Part shown: in pieces, positions 34,869 through 44,118 of the stretch
Numbering within the stretch: the stretch's first letter is position 1
Layout of the letters: every line of letters starts with the position of its first letter
Assembly (NCBI GenBank): GCA_016712275.1
Contig: JADJRI010000004.1
Span: 186,001 to 250,000, forward strand
Reading direction: 5' to 3'
Length of the DNA stretch: 64,000 bases
From: Planctomycetota bacterium
Lineage (GTDB): Bacteria > Planctomycetota > Phycisphaerae > UBA1845 > UTPLA1
The notes under the pieces: generated by a model
What the model saw: the letters and a program-made list of their open reading frames with translations, nothing else
The model's database searches: none
Told to the model about the DNA's origin: nothing
Position numbers and translations under genes: made by a program

Positions 34869-36260
34869 ATGGGTCTTACAGTAACGAATGTCAACACACT
34901 GTCGCTCCTCAACATTCTCAACAAGACGACCAATGCGCAGTCGTCGTCGCTGCAGAAGCTGTCGACCGGCTTCCGCATCAATAGCGGTGCGGATGATCCC
35001 GCCGGCTTGATTGCGGTACAAAGCCTCTCGGCCGAGCTGACAGCGGTCGAGTCCGCGATCACCAATGGTCAGCGGGCCAATTCAGTTCTCGGAACTGCAG
35101 ACTCCGCGCTTGGCGAAGTCAGCAACCTTCTCTCCGAAATCGAGTCGCTCGCCGCCGCCAGCACCAGCTCGGGCGGTCTCAGTGCGGCCGAAATCTCCGC
35201 CAATCAGCAACAGATCGACAACGCGATCGATGCCATCAACCGAATCGTGCAGACGACGACCTTCAACGGTAAGCGCCTGCTCGACGGTTCGCAGAGCATT
35301 CGGGTCACTTCCACCGCTCCGACGGAAGTCACCGATCTTCGCGTCTTTTCGCGCCCCAGCGCGAACACCAGCCAGTCATTTGCGGTTGAGGTGATCACCG
35401 CCGGCTCCGTTGCATCGGCGACGCTCGCCACCACCGCTTCGGTTAGTGCCGGTGAATTTACCATTACCGGTTCACTCGGAACTGCAACTATCACGGTTGC
35501 CGATAGCGATTCGCTCGATGATGTGCGCGACAAGATCATTGCCGCCAAGAGCGAGACGGGCGTTTCGGCCACGTCCGGCAGCGGTGCATTGCAGATTCAG
35601 AGTACCGAATTCGGCAGCGATGCCTTTGTCTCGGCCTCCTATATCAGCGGTGACGCCGACTTCCTGGATATTGCTCATACGGAAGGCACCGATGCCGTTG
35701 TCGAAGTGAACGGCCAGCGGGCGTTCGTCGATGGCGTGAAGGTCAACTTCAACAGCAACGGCACCAGCGGCTCCTTTACGCTGACTTCAACCGGCAATGC
35801 GGCGGGAAGCGCGGGCGACATCAACATCTCCGATGGCGGTCTGACCTTCCAACTCGGCACGGCGTCAAATACGCAGGCGACCGTCGGTGTGGCAGGATTG
35901 TTTGCTCATCAGCTTGGCGATTCGTCGCTCGGCTATCTCAGCACGCTCAAGAGCGGTGGCGCCAACAGCTTGTCGAACGATGCCAACAATGCGGTGTTGA
36001 TCGCCAAGTCCGCAATCAATCAGGTTGCCACACAGCGCGGTCGCGTCGGAGGTTTCCAGAAATTCCAGGTGGAAACGTCGATCAACTCGCTCAACGCGAC
36101 CAAGGAAGCGCTCACGGCGGCCCGCGGCCTCATCCGTGACGTGGACTATGCACTCGAAACATCAGAACTGAGCAAGCAAAACGTGCTCTTGCAATCGGCG
36201 ATCTCACTGCTCGGCGTGGCCGGCCAGCAGTCGTCGCAGATCCTCTCGCTGCTCAGATAA
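34869..36260 (+). CDS. flagellin 1
   Basis: A 463-residue filament protein. The N-terminal D0/D1 domain is classic: NVNTLSLLNILNKTTNAQSS, LQKLSTGFRINSGADDPAGL, IAVQSLSAELTAVESAITNG. The C-terminal D1/D0 is GRVGGFQKFQVETSINSLNA and SELSKQNVLLQSAISLLGVA. The central region (residues ~165-360) is Thr/Ser/Gly-rich and surface exposed, likely carrying Maf-attached glycans. It stands alone with its own leader and terminator, distinct from flagellin 2 at 57510. Confidence 0.93.
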   Translation: MGLTVTNVNTLSLLNILNKTTNAQSSSLQKLSTGFRINSGADDPAGLIAVQSLSAELTAVESAITNGQRANSVLGTADSALGEVSNLLSEIESLAAASTSSGGLSAAEISANQQQIDNAIDAINRIVQTTTFNGKRLLDGSQSIRVTSTAPTEVTDLRVFSRPSANTSQSFAVEVITAGSVASATLATTASVSAGEFTITGSLGTATITVADSDSLDDVRDKIIAAKSETGVSATSGSGALQIQSTEFGSDAFVSASYISGDADFLDIAHTEGTDAVVEVNGQRAFVDGVKVNFNSNGTSGSFTLTSTGNAAGSAGDINISDGGLTFQLGTASNTQATVGVAGLFAHQLGDSSLGYLSTLKSGGANSLSNDANNAVLIAKSAINQVATQRGRVGGFQKFQVETSINSLNATKEALTAARGLIRDVDYALETSELSKQNVLLQSAISLLGVAGQQSSQILSLLR

Positions 36261-36301
36261 CACAGTAGCGTCAAGGCGCGGCCTGGTGGGGAATGGAGCA
36301 A

Positions 36302-36334
36302 GGGCGGGATCGAGGGGCACCCTCGGTCCCGCCC
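36302..36334 (+). terminator. flagellin 1 terminator
   Basis: A 14-bp stem with one wobble pair (GGGCGGGATCGAGG, loop GGCAC, CCTCGGTCCCGCCC) followed by CTCTCGTTTTAC. It lies 41 bases after the flagellin stop. Strong rho-independent terminator. Confidence 0.85.
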
Positions 36335-36365
36335 GCTCTCGTTTTACGATTCTTCTATTTCGGTT

Positions 36366-37259
36366 TTACTGCGATGGTTGCGTGCTGATCTGATTTATCA
36401 ATTCCGGAAGCATGTCGCGAAGCACGGGGATAAGCGCAAGATTAATGGCGTTGAAAAGTGCGTGTGCAATCACGGCGGGCCAAATTGAGCGGGTCCCGAC
36501 CGCAACCAGACAGAATACAAAGCCCAATCCCGCTGTCTGGAAAACCGACATTGTACCCTGATAATTGTGTGCCAGTCCAAACAGCACGCTACAGGCCAGA
36601 ATTCCGGCCCATCGGTATCTGAACAAGGCGATGAGTCGCGGAAGTGCAAAGCCGCGAAATAGCAGCTCCTCGTGCAAGCCGGTAAATGCGGCAAACAAAA
36701 CAAAGGTTGCAATCGAGGGGTCCGGTACCATCGCAAAGAACTCTTCCCGTTGGCGAGCGACATCTTCAATGTTTGCGCCGCCGGTGGCATAGTTGAAGGT
36801 AAGAAACATAAAACCCATCGCGGCGGTCACCATATAGCAAACTGGTATTGCGGCTGCTGCGGAAATCAGGAGAACGCCGATGCTCGGACGGTTCAAGCCG
36901 ACACTGCTGTATGAAAGTCGGCGAAGAAAGAGAGCGAGCCCGACAACGGCCAGTGTCATGACGCCCAGTATCGTATTGAGAAAAAACTCGCCCGTGCTTT
37001 CCAGCGTTTCTTTGAGAAGTTGAGCGACATTTCCAAGCAGAAACTGGCCGGCAATGAGCGCGGCCGCAACCGAAAGCAGGTCGACGAGCGCCTGGGAACG
37101 TGTAAGATGGGTGCAGGGAAAAGTCGGCGGAGCGATTTGCGCATCACCGAAGAAATCTGATTTCACCGACAATTCACCTTGGGTGAGCATCGTATAGGGT
37201 GGAGTTTCGGCCGGCTTGGCGACTGGCGGGTCCAGTGAAGAGGAAGTTTCATTATCCAT
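36366..37259 (-). CDS. CPBP-family intramembrane metalloprotease
   Basis: A 297-residue polytopic membrane protein with about eight helices. The CPBP (CAAX-protease-like) catalytic motifs are present in order: HEELLFRGFALPRLIALF (EExxxR), FGLAHNYQGTMSVF and WPAVIAHALFNAINL. Bacterial members process bacteriocins or anti-sigma factors. The N-terminus (40 residues) is Pro/Ser-rich and probably cytoplasmic. No obvious partner gene is adjacent. Confidence 0.87.
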   Translation of the reverse strand: MDNETSSSLDPPVAKPAETPPYTMLTQGELSVKSDFFGDAQIAPPTFPCTHLTRSQALVDLLSVAAALIAGQFLLGNVAQLLKETLESTGEFFLNTILGVMTLAVVGLALFLRRLSYSSVGLNRPSIGVLLISAAAAIPVCYMVTAAMGFMFLTFNYATGGANIEDVARQREEFFAMVPDPSIATFVLFAAFTGLHEELLFRGFALPRLIALFRYRWAGILACSVLFGLAHNYQGTMSVFQTAGLGFVFCLVAVGTRSIWPAVIAHALFNAINLALIPVLRDMLPELINQISTQPSQ

Positions 37260-37513
37260 GCAGGTGACACTCCAGAATTCGCATGGGCATTATAGATGCC
37301 GCCCGGCATCGCGATAGAGAACTTGCAATTTTGCATGAATTTGATTCTGTGCGTGGCGACTGATCAATTGACCGACAAACTTCACAGCGTTCGACCTACG
37401 CGATCAGCCCTGAACCATGAAACAAACTGCTCAAAATGGGCAAACGCGAAATTGTGAATCGATCCTGAATGAGACTTGAGGCATTTGATTTGATACTTCG
37501 AATGCGGGATCGA

Positions 37514-39445
37514 CTAAGCCAGCCACGCTTCAGGCTCGCTCGCCTGCAGCTTCATCTGCCGCTCGACCATTTCTCGATAGCGCTCGTCCTGCGTCATAAG
37601 TTCGACATGCGTGCCCCTCTCGACGATGCGGCCGTTCTCGATAACCACGATCAAGTCCGCGTGTTTGACGGTGGACAATCGATGGGCAATGACGAACGTC
37701 GTGCGGTCCACGATTAAATCCGCCATGCCCGCCTGAATCAGCTCCTCGCTCTCGGTATCGAGATTGCTGGTCGCCTCATCGAGAATAAGAATCTGCGGAT
37801 CGGCGAGAAAAGCCCGCGCGATGCTGACGCGCTGCGCCTGCCCGCCCGAGAGCTTCACACCGCGCTCGCCGACGATGGTCTCATAGCCATCCGGCAATTG
37901 CGTGATGAAATGGTGGGCGTTGGCCCGTTTTGACGCGCTTTCAACCTGCTCGCGAGTGACATCATGGCGGCCGAATGCAATATTCTCGGCCACGGTTCCG
38001 TCAAATAGAAAGACATCCTGCGTGACGATGCCGAGGAGTCGTCGATAAGTGTCGAGTTTCAAATCGCGGAGATCGACGCCGTTGAGTCGAATCGTGCCGC
38101 GTGTCGGGTCGTAGAATCGCGCCACGAGATTGGTCAACGTCGTCTTACCTGCGCCGCTAGGACCGACCAGCGCTACCATCTGCCCTGCATCGACCCGAAG
38201 CGTAACGCCATTTAACACCGGGTTGCCACTTCGGTATTCGAAATGCACATCGTCGAATTCAATCGATTGCACCGAACGCGGCGCGGCGATGGCGCCGGGC
38301 TTGTCCGGCTTGTCGCGCGGCTGCCACAGGGTGTCAAAGACACGCTCCATCGCCGCGAGCGCCTGCTGCGTCTGGCCATAGGATTCGACGATGGCCGACA
38401 CCGGCTGCAGGATCATGGCAAGGTACATTTGAAACGCGATAATCCCGCCGATGGATACTTCGCCCGCGAGGTAGCGCGTTCCGCCATACCAGATCACGAT
38501 CAGGCTCATCGCCGGTATGAGCAATCCCCAGCCAAGACTCACAATGAGTTCGAACACGCGGGCAAAAAGATGCTTGCGAATGACCGCATGGTGCCCAACG
38601 CCGTAGTCGCGCAGTTCCGAACGCTCACGGGCAAAGGCCCTCACGATTCGTATGCCGCCGAATGTCTCGGCCACGCGGCCGTCGATGAGCGCGCGATCGT
38701 CGCGCATGGTTCGGTAAATCGGCCGGATGCGCCGCAAATAGACGGTGTTGATGAGTATCAGCGGCGGAATGATCGCCATCGCCGCCAACGCCATTTTTGA
38801 ATTGATGAAGAACAGCATGCCGATTGTGAGCAGCACCTTGAAGACGGCGATGCCGGGGCTGATCACCGCGATCATGAGCATGCCCGAGAGTTGATCGACA
38901 TCGCCCGAAAGCCGCGAAACGATGCCGCCGCTTTTCATCTCGGTGATATTCGACAGCGGCAGGTGAAGGATGTGATCGTAGAGTCGCTGGCGCAGCATGA
39001 CGACGATGCGAGCATTGAGCAGCGTCGCCCGCCACTGTCGGTAGATGAAGAATGCCATTTGCACGATGGTGACGGCGAGCATGGCCAGGCCGAATTGGGT
39101 CAGGCCGTGCGGGTCGCGGTTTTTTTGCAGAATTGTGTCGACAGCATATTGCGTCGCGAAGGGCAACACCATCGCCAGCGACGCTGAGACGATGGCCAGT
39201 GCAAAGATAAAAATGATTTCGCGTGTATAGGGTTTCAGCCACGCGATGTACTCACGAAGGTAATTCCGGCGTTTCTTCCGGCGTTCGGGTGATTTGAAAA
39301 TGCCAACGGCGACATTGGCGCCATTGACCGCATCGGTGGCGGAAGCGCCCGCCTTCAAAGGCTGAGGCTTCTCTTCGATGCTGTCACGATTCTCGCGGTA
39401 CTTGGCTTTGAATTCCTGAAATGACTGTCGTGATGATCGTTTCAT
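37514..39445 (-). CDS. ABC transporter, fused permease and ATPase (exporter type)
   Basis: A 643-residue half-transporter. Six transmembrane helices (IFIFALAIVSASLAMVLPFA onward) are followed by an ATPase with Walker A GPSGAGKTT, signature LSGGQAQR, Walker B ILILDEATS and an H-loop in FVIAHRLST. It belongs to the MsbA/lipid-exporter-like type I class and would work as a homodimer. An N-terminal charged stretch of ~80 residues precedes the first helix. The substrate cannot be assigned from context. Confidence 0.92.
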   Translation of the reverse strand: MKRSSRQSFQEFKAKYRENRDSIEEKPQPLKAGASATDAVNGANVAVGIFKSPERRKKRRNYLREYIAWLKPYTREIIFIFALAIVSASLAMVLPFATQYAVDTILQKNRDPHGLTQFGLAMLAVTIVQMAFFIYRQWRATLLNARIVVMLRQRLYDHILHLPLSNITEMKSGGIVSRLSGDVDQLSGMLMIAVISPGIAVFKVLLTIGMLFFINSKMALAAMAIIPPLILINTVYLRRIRPIYRTMRDDRALIDGRVAETFGGIRIVRAFARERSELRDYGVGHHAVIRKHLFARVFELIVSLGWGLLIPAMSLIVIWYGGTRYLAGEVSIGGIIAFQMYLAMILQPVSAIVESYGQTQQALAAMERVFDTLWQPRDKPDKPGAIAAPRSVQSIEFDDVHFEYRSGNPVLNGVTLRVDAGQMVALVGPSGAGKTTLTNLVARFYDPTRGTIRLNGVDLRDLKLDTYRRLLGIVTQDVFLFDGTVAENIAFGRHDVTREQVESASKRANAHHFITQLPDGYETIVGERGVKLSGGQAQRVSIARAFLADPQILILDEATSNLDTESEELIQAGMADLIVDRTTFVIAHRLSTVKHADLIVVIENGRIVERGTHVELMTQDERYREMVERQMKLQASEPEAWLA

Positions 39446-39656
39446 GGGTTGCGATTATGCCGATTTCCCCGCATCAAGGTCATGTCGCATCACGCGGTTC
39501 GGGCAGATCATGATCGGAGTATATCCGCGGCAAGCCCAGATTGCCGAACATTATCGGCATCACCCTGAGTTCGATCATGCCCAGCTTTGGCGCCCAGAAT
39601 TATCGAGGCGGTCAACCGGGGGATTTGCTCATCGAGTGGAGGTCCCGTTGACGAAA

Positions 39657-39695
39657 ACGGCCCCGCAGGAAGCTATTCCCGCGGGGCCGCTTTGT
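39657..39695 (-). terminator. GC-rich hairpin after the 39736 gene
   Basis: On the minus strand GGCCCCGC pairs with GCGGGGCC around a 14-base loop, followed by GTTTTCG. It sits between the ABC transporter start and the stop of the anti-sigma-like gene, and terminates the latter. The rest of 39446-39735 shows nothing convincing. Confidence 0.7.
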
Positions 39696-39735
39696 TGGAA
39701 ACGAACTGCCAATTTCAGTGTTGAAACTGGCTGAA

Positions 39736-40626
39736 TTAGGGGTTTTGCGAATCGTCGTTTTCTTCAATCTTGATCTTTACATCGCCGTCCGGGGATTTGA
39801 TGCGTATGTCCTTGCCTTCCATCATCTCGCCGTCGGGAAGAGCATTTTGCGACGAGCGCATTCGGAGCTTGATGACCTGCTCATTGCCGTCGGCCATGGT
39901 CGCCTTGATGGTCAGCGTGCCCTCGTCGTCGACTGTGACATCGGTGGTCACATCTTGCGCCAGCCAGTCGCCCTGCGGCTCGCCGATTTTGCGGATGACC
40001 ATCTCGTCGGTGCCTGCCGCGCGAACCAGGAAGAGCTGGGTATTCTCGCCTTCGGCCGTTGGCACGAAATAGAGTTCGTGTGTCAGGCCATCGGCATCCT
40101 GCCAGCTCTTGGCCGGACGTGCGCCGCCGAGATCTTCAACGGCGTATTCGCTTTCCATCGTTGCGGGGTTGCCGACATGACGGACGATTTCCGATACTTC
40201 CTTCTGTTGGCCGTCGTCGCTGGTCTTGATAACCGAGACGCGCGTGCGGTCGCCACCATCCTTTGTTGTACCCTTGTTGACGGTGACCTCGGTCTTGGTG
40301 CCGTCCTCGCGTTCGGTAATGATAGTGCCTTCCTGATTTTCGCCGACGAGCAGATGCACCTGCTGGCCGTCGACCTCAACGGTGACGAACCAGCTCTTGA
40401 TGCGTTCGATGCCGCCGGTCGCGGCGAAAGTGACGCCGCTGACGGCCAAGAGGCCCAGGGCGATGACGAAGGTTTTCGCCCGCATCGGCCGGGCGGTGGT
40501 GGTTTGGGTGGAGTACTTGTCCATGAGCATTTTCTCCAGTTGGGGGTTGAGTGTCGGTCCGATGGCATCGCCTTCGGACCGCAACAGGTTCATTGCATGA
40601 TCGACGAGATCGTGGTTCTGTTTCAC
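39736..40626 (-). CDS. membrane anti-sigma-like protein
   Basis: A 296-residue protein: N-terminal ~50 residues cytoplasmic (MKQNHDLVDHAMNLLRSEGD), one transmembrane segment (RAKTFVIALGLLAVSGVTFA), then a long extracytoplasmic domain rich in Asp/Glu/Thr beta segments (ITEREDGTKTEVTVNKGTT and others). The GTG start overlaps the sigma-factor stop by 4 bases (GTGA), the usual coupling of ECF sigma and anti-sigma. No zinc-finger Cys pair is visible, so it may be a non-ZAS type. The ligand or stress is unknown. Confidence 0.65.
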   Translation of the reverse strand: MKQNHDLVDHAMNLLRSEGDAIGPTLNPQLEKMLMDKYSTQTTTARPMRAKTFVIALGLLAVSGVTFAATGGIERIKSWFVTVEVDGQQVHLLVGENQEGTIITEREDGTKTEVTVNKGTTKDGGDRTRVSVIKTSDDGQQKEVSEIVRHVGNPATMESEYAVEDLGGARPAKSWQDADGLTHELYFVPTAEGENTQLFLVRAAGTDEMVIRKIGEPQGDWLAQDVTTDVTVDDEGTLTIKATMADGNEQVIKLRMRSSQNALPDGEMMEGKDIRIKSPDGDVKIKIEENDDSQNP

Positions 40627-41211
40627 GATGGCGTCCTCCGTTCTTCCAGACGCTCGCGAAGCGCATCACGCCCACGAGCCAGTCGAGATTTCACCGTGCC
40701 CTCCCGGCAACCCAGACTCACCGCGATCTCCGCGATCGGCAGTCCTTCCAGGTAATGCAGGGCCAGCGTCCTGATGTTTGGGCGGCAAGGTCAGCATGGC
40801 CGCCCGGGCCATGTCGCCGGTCAGTTCGAACGCATTCGACTCGGCCGGCCGAATCGATCGTTCGCATTGAAGATCGCAAGCAACATCCCATTCGCGAATC
40901 GCCCGCCGCCGCCGCCGGTTGGCCCACCGGTTTACGCTGTTGGTCGCGATCCGGTAGAACCAGGACTTGATGGGAATGTCGCGATGTCTGAATCGCGGCA
41001 GACCCTTCATGGCGGCCAGAAACACATCGGCGGCCAGATCCTCGGCCGAGTGAGCATCGCCCACGCGGCGAAGGATGTATTTCGCGATCGCGGAGTAGTG
41101 GCGGCGATAGAGCGCGGCGAAGGCATTCCGGTCGGTCCGGGCGCGTTCAACGAGCTGCCGTTCGTCGTCCTGTTCCGCGAAGGATGTCGGAGCGATCAGT
41201 TCCAACTCCAT
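40623..41211 (-). CDS. ECF RNA polymerase sigma factor, frameshifted at 40770
   Basis: A ~195-residue ECF sigma factor after repair. Region 2 motifs are LYRRHYSAIAKYILRRVGDA, HSAEDLAADVFLAAMKGLP and IKSWFYRIATNSVNRWANRR. Region 4 is out of frame: adjusting one base near 40770 (KHQ | TLALHYLEGL) gives LPIAEIAVSLGCREGTVKSR and a stop at 40623. The stop then overlaps the anti-sigma-like GTG by 4 bases, which supports the repaired end. The frame as read, without repair, ends at 40666. Confidence 0.82.
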
Positions 41212-41476
41212 GGTCTAGGGTCCCTCGGTGCGTTTCCAAAGGCCGGCCGATGGGTGCGGCACCGTATTGTACAAGTCGCGACGGGGGCGGGGGGTTCCAT
41301 TTGGGGGCAAAAAGGCTGAGATTTGACGTATTGATACGCAGAATTTATTTCGTAAGGGTCCAAGTGACCCGGAGCCCGAACCTGGAGCCGCTGCTGCATG
41401 GAGATTTCTCAGCTGTAAAGTATTCCTGCTAGAATTGTCATCGAATTTGAGATATTGCTCATTTGGAGTTACTCGA

Positions 41477-41689
41477 TTGCAAAAAGTACCTCAAATCGAA
41501 ATGGTCGACGACGTAACGGCGGAGATTCTCCGTCGCATGACTCCAATGGATCGGCTGGCCATCGCTAACGGTATGTTTGAGCGAGCGCGCAATATGCTTC
41601 GGTTGAATCTGGCTAGAGAACATCCCGATTGGGATGAATTTCAGCTTCGAGAGGCCGTACTTAGACGGATTCAGTATGATTCAGAATGA
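41477..41689 (+). CDS. small protein paired with nucleotidyltransferase (TA-like)
   Basis: A 70-residue helical protein with the pattern TAEILRRMTPMDRLAIANGM, FERARNMLRLNLAREHPDWD and EFQLREAVLRRI. I recall similar small proteins (MTPxxR...HPDW...) next to MNT-type nucleotidyltransferases in planctomycetes and Chloroflexota. The TTG at 41477 has GGAG nine bases upstream. It overlaps the following broken nucleotidyltransferase gene by 14 bases. An antitoxin-like role is inference only. Confidence 0.55.
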   Translation: MQKVPQIEMVDDVTAEILRRMTPMDRLAIANGMFERARNMLRLNLAREHPDWDEFQLREAVLRRIQYDSE

Positions 41690-42250
41690 ACTGCTTAGAG
41701 TTGTAACGGGGGTCTTGGATCGGTTGGCAATTCGGTATTTTGTGACGGGATAAACGGTCACAATTCTGTTCGGTGCGCCGCGATTTACGAATGACATTGA
41801 TATCGTGATTCAGTTGAAACTCAATCAGGTCATGCCGTTTGTCGGCGCTTTTCCGAGCGATAAATACTACGTGAGTGAGGATGCCGCTTGTGAAGCGGTG
41901 ATACGGGGGGGCCAGTTCAATCTCATCGAACCCGCGACCGCGTCGAAGGTGGATTTCATCATTCTATCGAACAGTGTTTTTGACAGATCTCGTTTGTCTC
42001 GCATTCGACGCGTTCTTGCCGAGCCCGATCTTGAAATCAACATGGCTTCGCCGGAAGCCTTATCCTCATGAAAATGAAATACTACGAAGAGTGGGGTTCC
42101 GAAAAGCACTTGCGCGATATCGCTGGAGTCATTCGGATTTGCGGGAATCAGCTTGATTACGAGTACATCGAAGGATGGTCCAAATCGCTCAGCGTCGACA
42201 CTGTTTGGCAGCTCATTCGGCAACAAACTGGAATCAAAAGTAAAGAGTAG
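41676..42250 (+). pseudogene. nucleotidyltransferase (MNT-like), broken by a stop codon and a frameshift
   Basis: From ATG 41676 the frame reads MIQNELLRVVTGVLDRLAIR then YFVTG, an in-frame TAA at 41751, and TVTILFGAPRFTNDIDIVIQ. Intact relatives have VTGS...GxPRxTxDID, so TAA probably replaces TCA (S). The DID metal ligands are kept. The frame then shifts near 42060 (ASPEAL|ILMKMKYYEEWG) and ends ...SKSLSVDTVWQLIRQQTG at 42250, after another 60 residues. Two lesions of different kinds suggest true decay more than the other breaks here do. Confidence 0.7.
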
Positions 42251-42879
42251 AAGTCTGTTGGATTTTTCCCCGGTTGATGGAAGTGAACAATGACCAAGAC
42301 CCGGGTCTGGCGGCATCCTTACCTTTTTCGCCTCTCGATTCGACAGAATCCAAACCACGTCGTCCGCATAGCTTCTTGACGCCGGTGGTAGGTCTCCGTG
42401 GTTATCGGCATCAACGTTTGCACGGATCGCCTTTTTGACCGCTGGGCCACTTGCGCATTCGCCGACTTTCGAACGCTGCTTTTGCACTGGCCGCAGCTGG
42501 ACAGCAAAATGGCAATCAGAATCGCGGAATTTTGGCCGCAAGAGGTCACCGCGGTCATGGCTCATTCCCCCGCTGTTCCGGGGTATCGTGTCTCACCCTG
42601 AAATCGGACTAATTCAGGCCCGATAGCCAGTTGCGGAGCATACCCCGACAAAACCCGCTCCCCATTGCTTCCGCCTTGGTCAAGCGGTAGAATTCGAAGA
42701 TGTCGGTGGCCATCAGCCTACGGGGGTAAGGCAGCCGACACACCCGCCCGGTTCGCTTGCCGGCCTCGCCGCAGGCGCAAGAAGTGGTTTCCGGCGACTT
42801 AAGTGTCGTACATACCGATTGATGCTCGCCAAACGCCCTCGCTCAGGCGACATCCGCGTTAAGCCTCAGGAGGCAACAT
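42251..42879. other. gene-free stretch
   Basis: 629 bases between the broken nucleotidyltransferase and the next lipoprotein gene. A 232-codon antisense frame extends through it but overlaps the pseudogene, has no domain and no ribosome binding site, so I do not call it. No tRNA or hairpin of note. Confidence 0.4.
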
Positions 42880-43833
42880 ATGTTTTTTCGCGTGTCCAAA
42901 GTTGCGAGTTTGGCCCTTCTTGGCGTGGCATCCGTCGCATTTGTTGGCGTCGGCATTGGGTGCGGAAGTGCCAATCCGTTCCTTGCGGCGCAGTTCAATA
43001 CGGTGCTGGCGGACTTTTTCGGTGTCAATCCGCCCGGTCCGCCGCCGGCCAACAATAACAACAACAATAACAACAACAACGCAACAACGCTCGCTTCAGT
43101 GTGCGATCTGCCCGCCGCGCAACGATCAATTCGAATGGAAATTCGAAACTCGGCCCCGCAGACCGCTGAGTTTTCCATGACTTTTGTCGTTTCAGCCGGT
43201 GTCGGCGGCTTCGTTTGCGATGACGAGCTCGAGAACTACCTGGATGCCGGTTATGCCGATGCGATCGTTCCCAATTCCGGCGCCACGCTGCCGATCGGGT
43301 GTGACGTCATTTCGCTGCTGAGCGGAACGCGCATCCTGACGCTCGAATATGGCGTCAATCAAGGTGCGGCCGCCAACGTTCCCGCAAATGCATCGGGTGA
43401 TGACACACTAACCGGCGCCCCGGTGGCGCTGCGTCGGCGCGACAACGGCGGGCTCGACATTCCCATTCCTGAAATCATCGTTCTAGGCAATGACGATGCC
43501 AATTACATTTGCATCGGCGGCGCCAATGCCGGCGACCTTTGCACACAGCGCGGATTTCGCTATATCAGCGGCGCGGGGTTGACGGTCGGCAAATCACCGG
43601 AGGCTTCTCGAATTCAGGGCACCGTCTGTGCCGAGAATTTTGGCTCGGCTCCGGAATGGCGACTTGATAAAACATTGGACACGATCACCCAGCCGTTCCA
43701 ATTCGGTCGCGGCGGCGCGATTGTTGTCCGTATCTTGAATCGGGCCAACGATCCTTTGGACAACCCGCGAAACCAGGTTGTGTGGACCGTCACCGACGTC
43801 GATGGCGATACACTCCACCCCGAAGACCCTTGA
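42880..43833 (+). CDS. lipoprotein with poly-Asn linker
   Basis: A 317-residue lipoprotein (signal peptide and lipobox VGIGCG, Cys ~28). After PPGPPPA comes a run of ten Asn (codons AAC/AAT), then a beta-rich domain with several cysteines (SVCDLPAAQ, FVCDDELENYLDAGYADAIV, YICIGGANAGDLCTQRGF). Such Asn linkers recur in this window, in the P-domain protein. AGGAGG is 7 bases before the ATG and a strong terminator follows. No family recognised; a surface or adhesion role is possible. Confidence 0.8.
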   Translation: MFFRVSKVASLALLGVASVAFVGVGIGCGSANPFLAAQFNTVLADFFGVNPPGPPPANNNNNNNNNNATTLASVCDLPAAQRSIRMEIRNSAPQTAEFSMTFVVSAGVGGFVCDDELENYLDAGYADAIVPNSGATLPIGCDVISLLSGTRILTLEYGVNQGAAANVPANASGDDTLTGAPVALRRRDNGGLDIPIPEIIVLGNDDANYICIGGANAGDLCTQRGFRYISGAGLTVGKSPEASRIQGTVCAENFGSAPEWRLDKTLDTITQPFQFGRGGAIVVRILNRANDPLDNPRNQVVWTVTDVDGDTLHPEDP

Positions 43834-43874
43834 TCCCTACGATTCTCTAAGTTTGAATCCGTGATGTTCAATTC

Positions 43875-43915
43875 ACCGGGTGCTTCTCTCAAACGAGGGG
43901 TGCCCGGTTTTTTTT
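43875..43915 (+). terminator. rho-independent terminator
   Basis: ACCGGG (43875-43880) and CCCGGT (43903-43908) enclose further paired bases (TGCTTCTC/GAGGGGTG), followed by an eight-T run. Terminates the Asn-linker lipoprotein gene. Confidence 0.85.
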
Positions 43916-44118
43916 CATGTCCACCGACCGCCTGCCGCGCAAGAATTGCCGGTCGTTGAAGATAGTCCGATTCAGTTTTGCGCATACCTGCTACTGTGAA
44001 TTGCTATAAGAACCCGGACGGTTTCACGCTGGATAGCCATATTTGAGCCTTGCGACGATGAGGCTATACTTCCGGCGATCTCTATGCGTCTTTTTTAGTT
44101 GTTTTGGAGCGTTTTAAA

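Noticed and set aside
39577..39655. 23-codon plus frame before the 39657 hairpin
   Set aside because: No ribosome binding site and no paralogue; probably chance.
41867..42565. 232-codon minus-strand frame
   Set aside because: Overlaps the broken nucleotidyltransferase; no domain or start signal.
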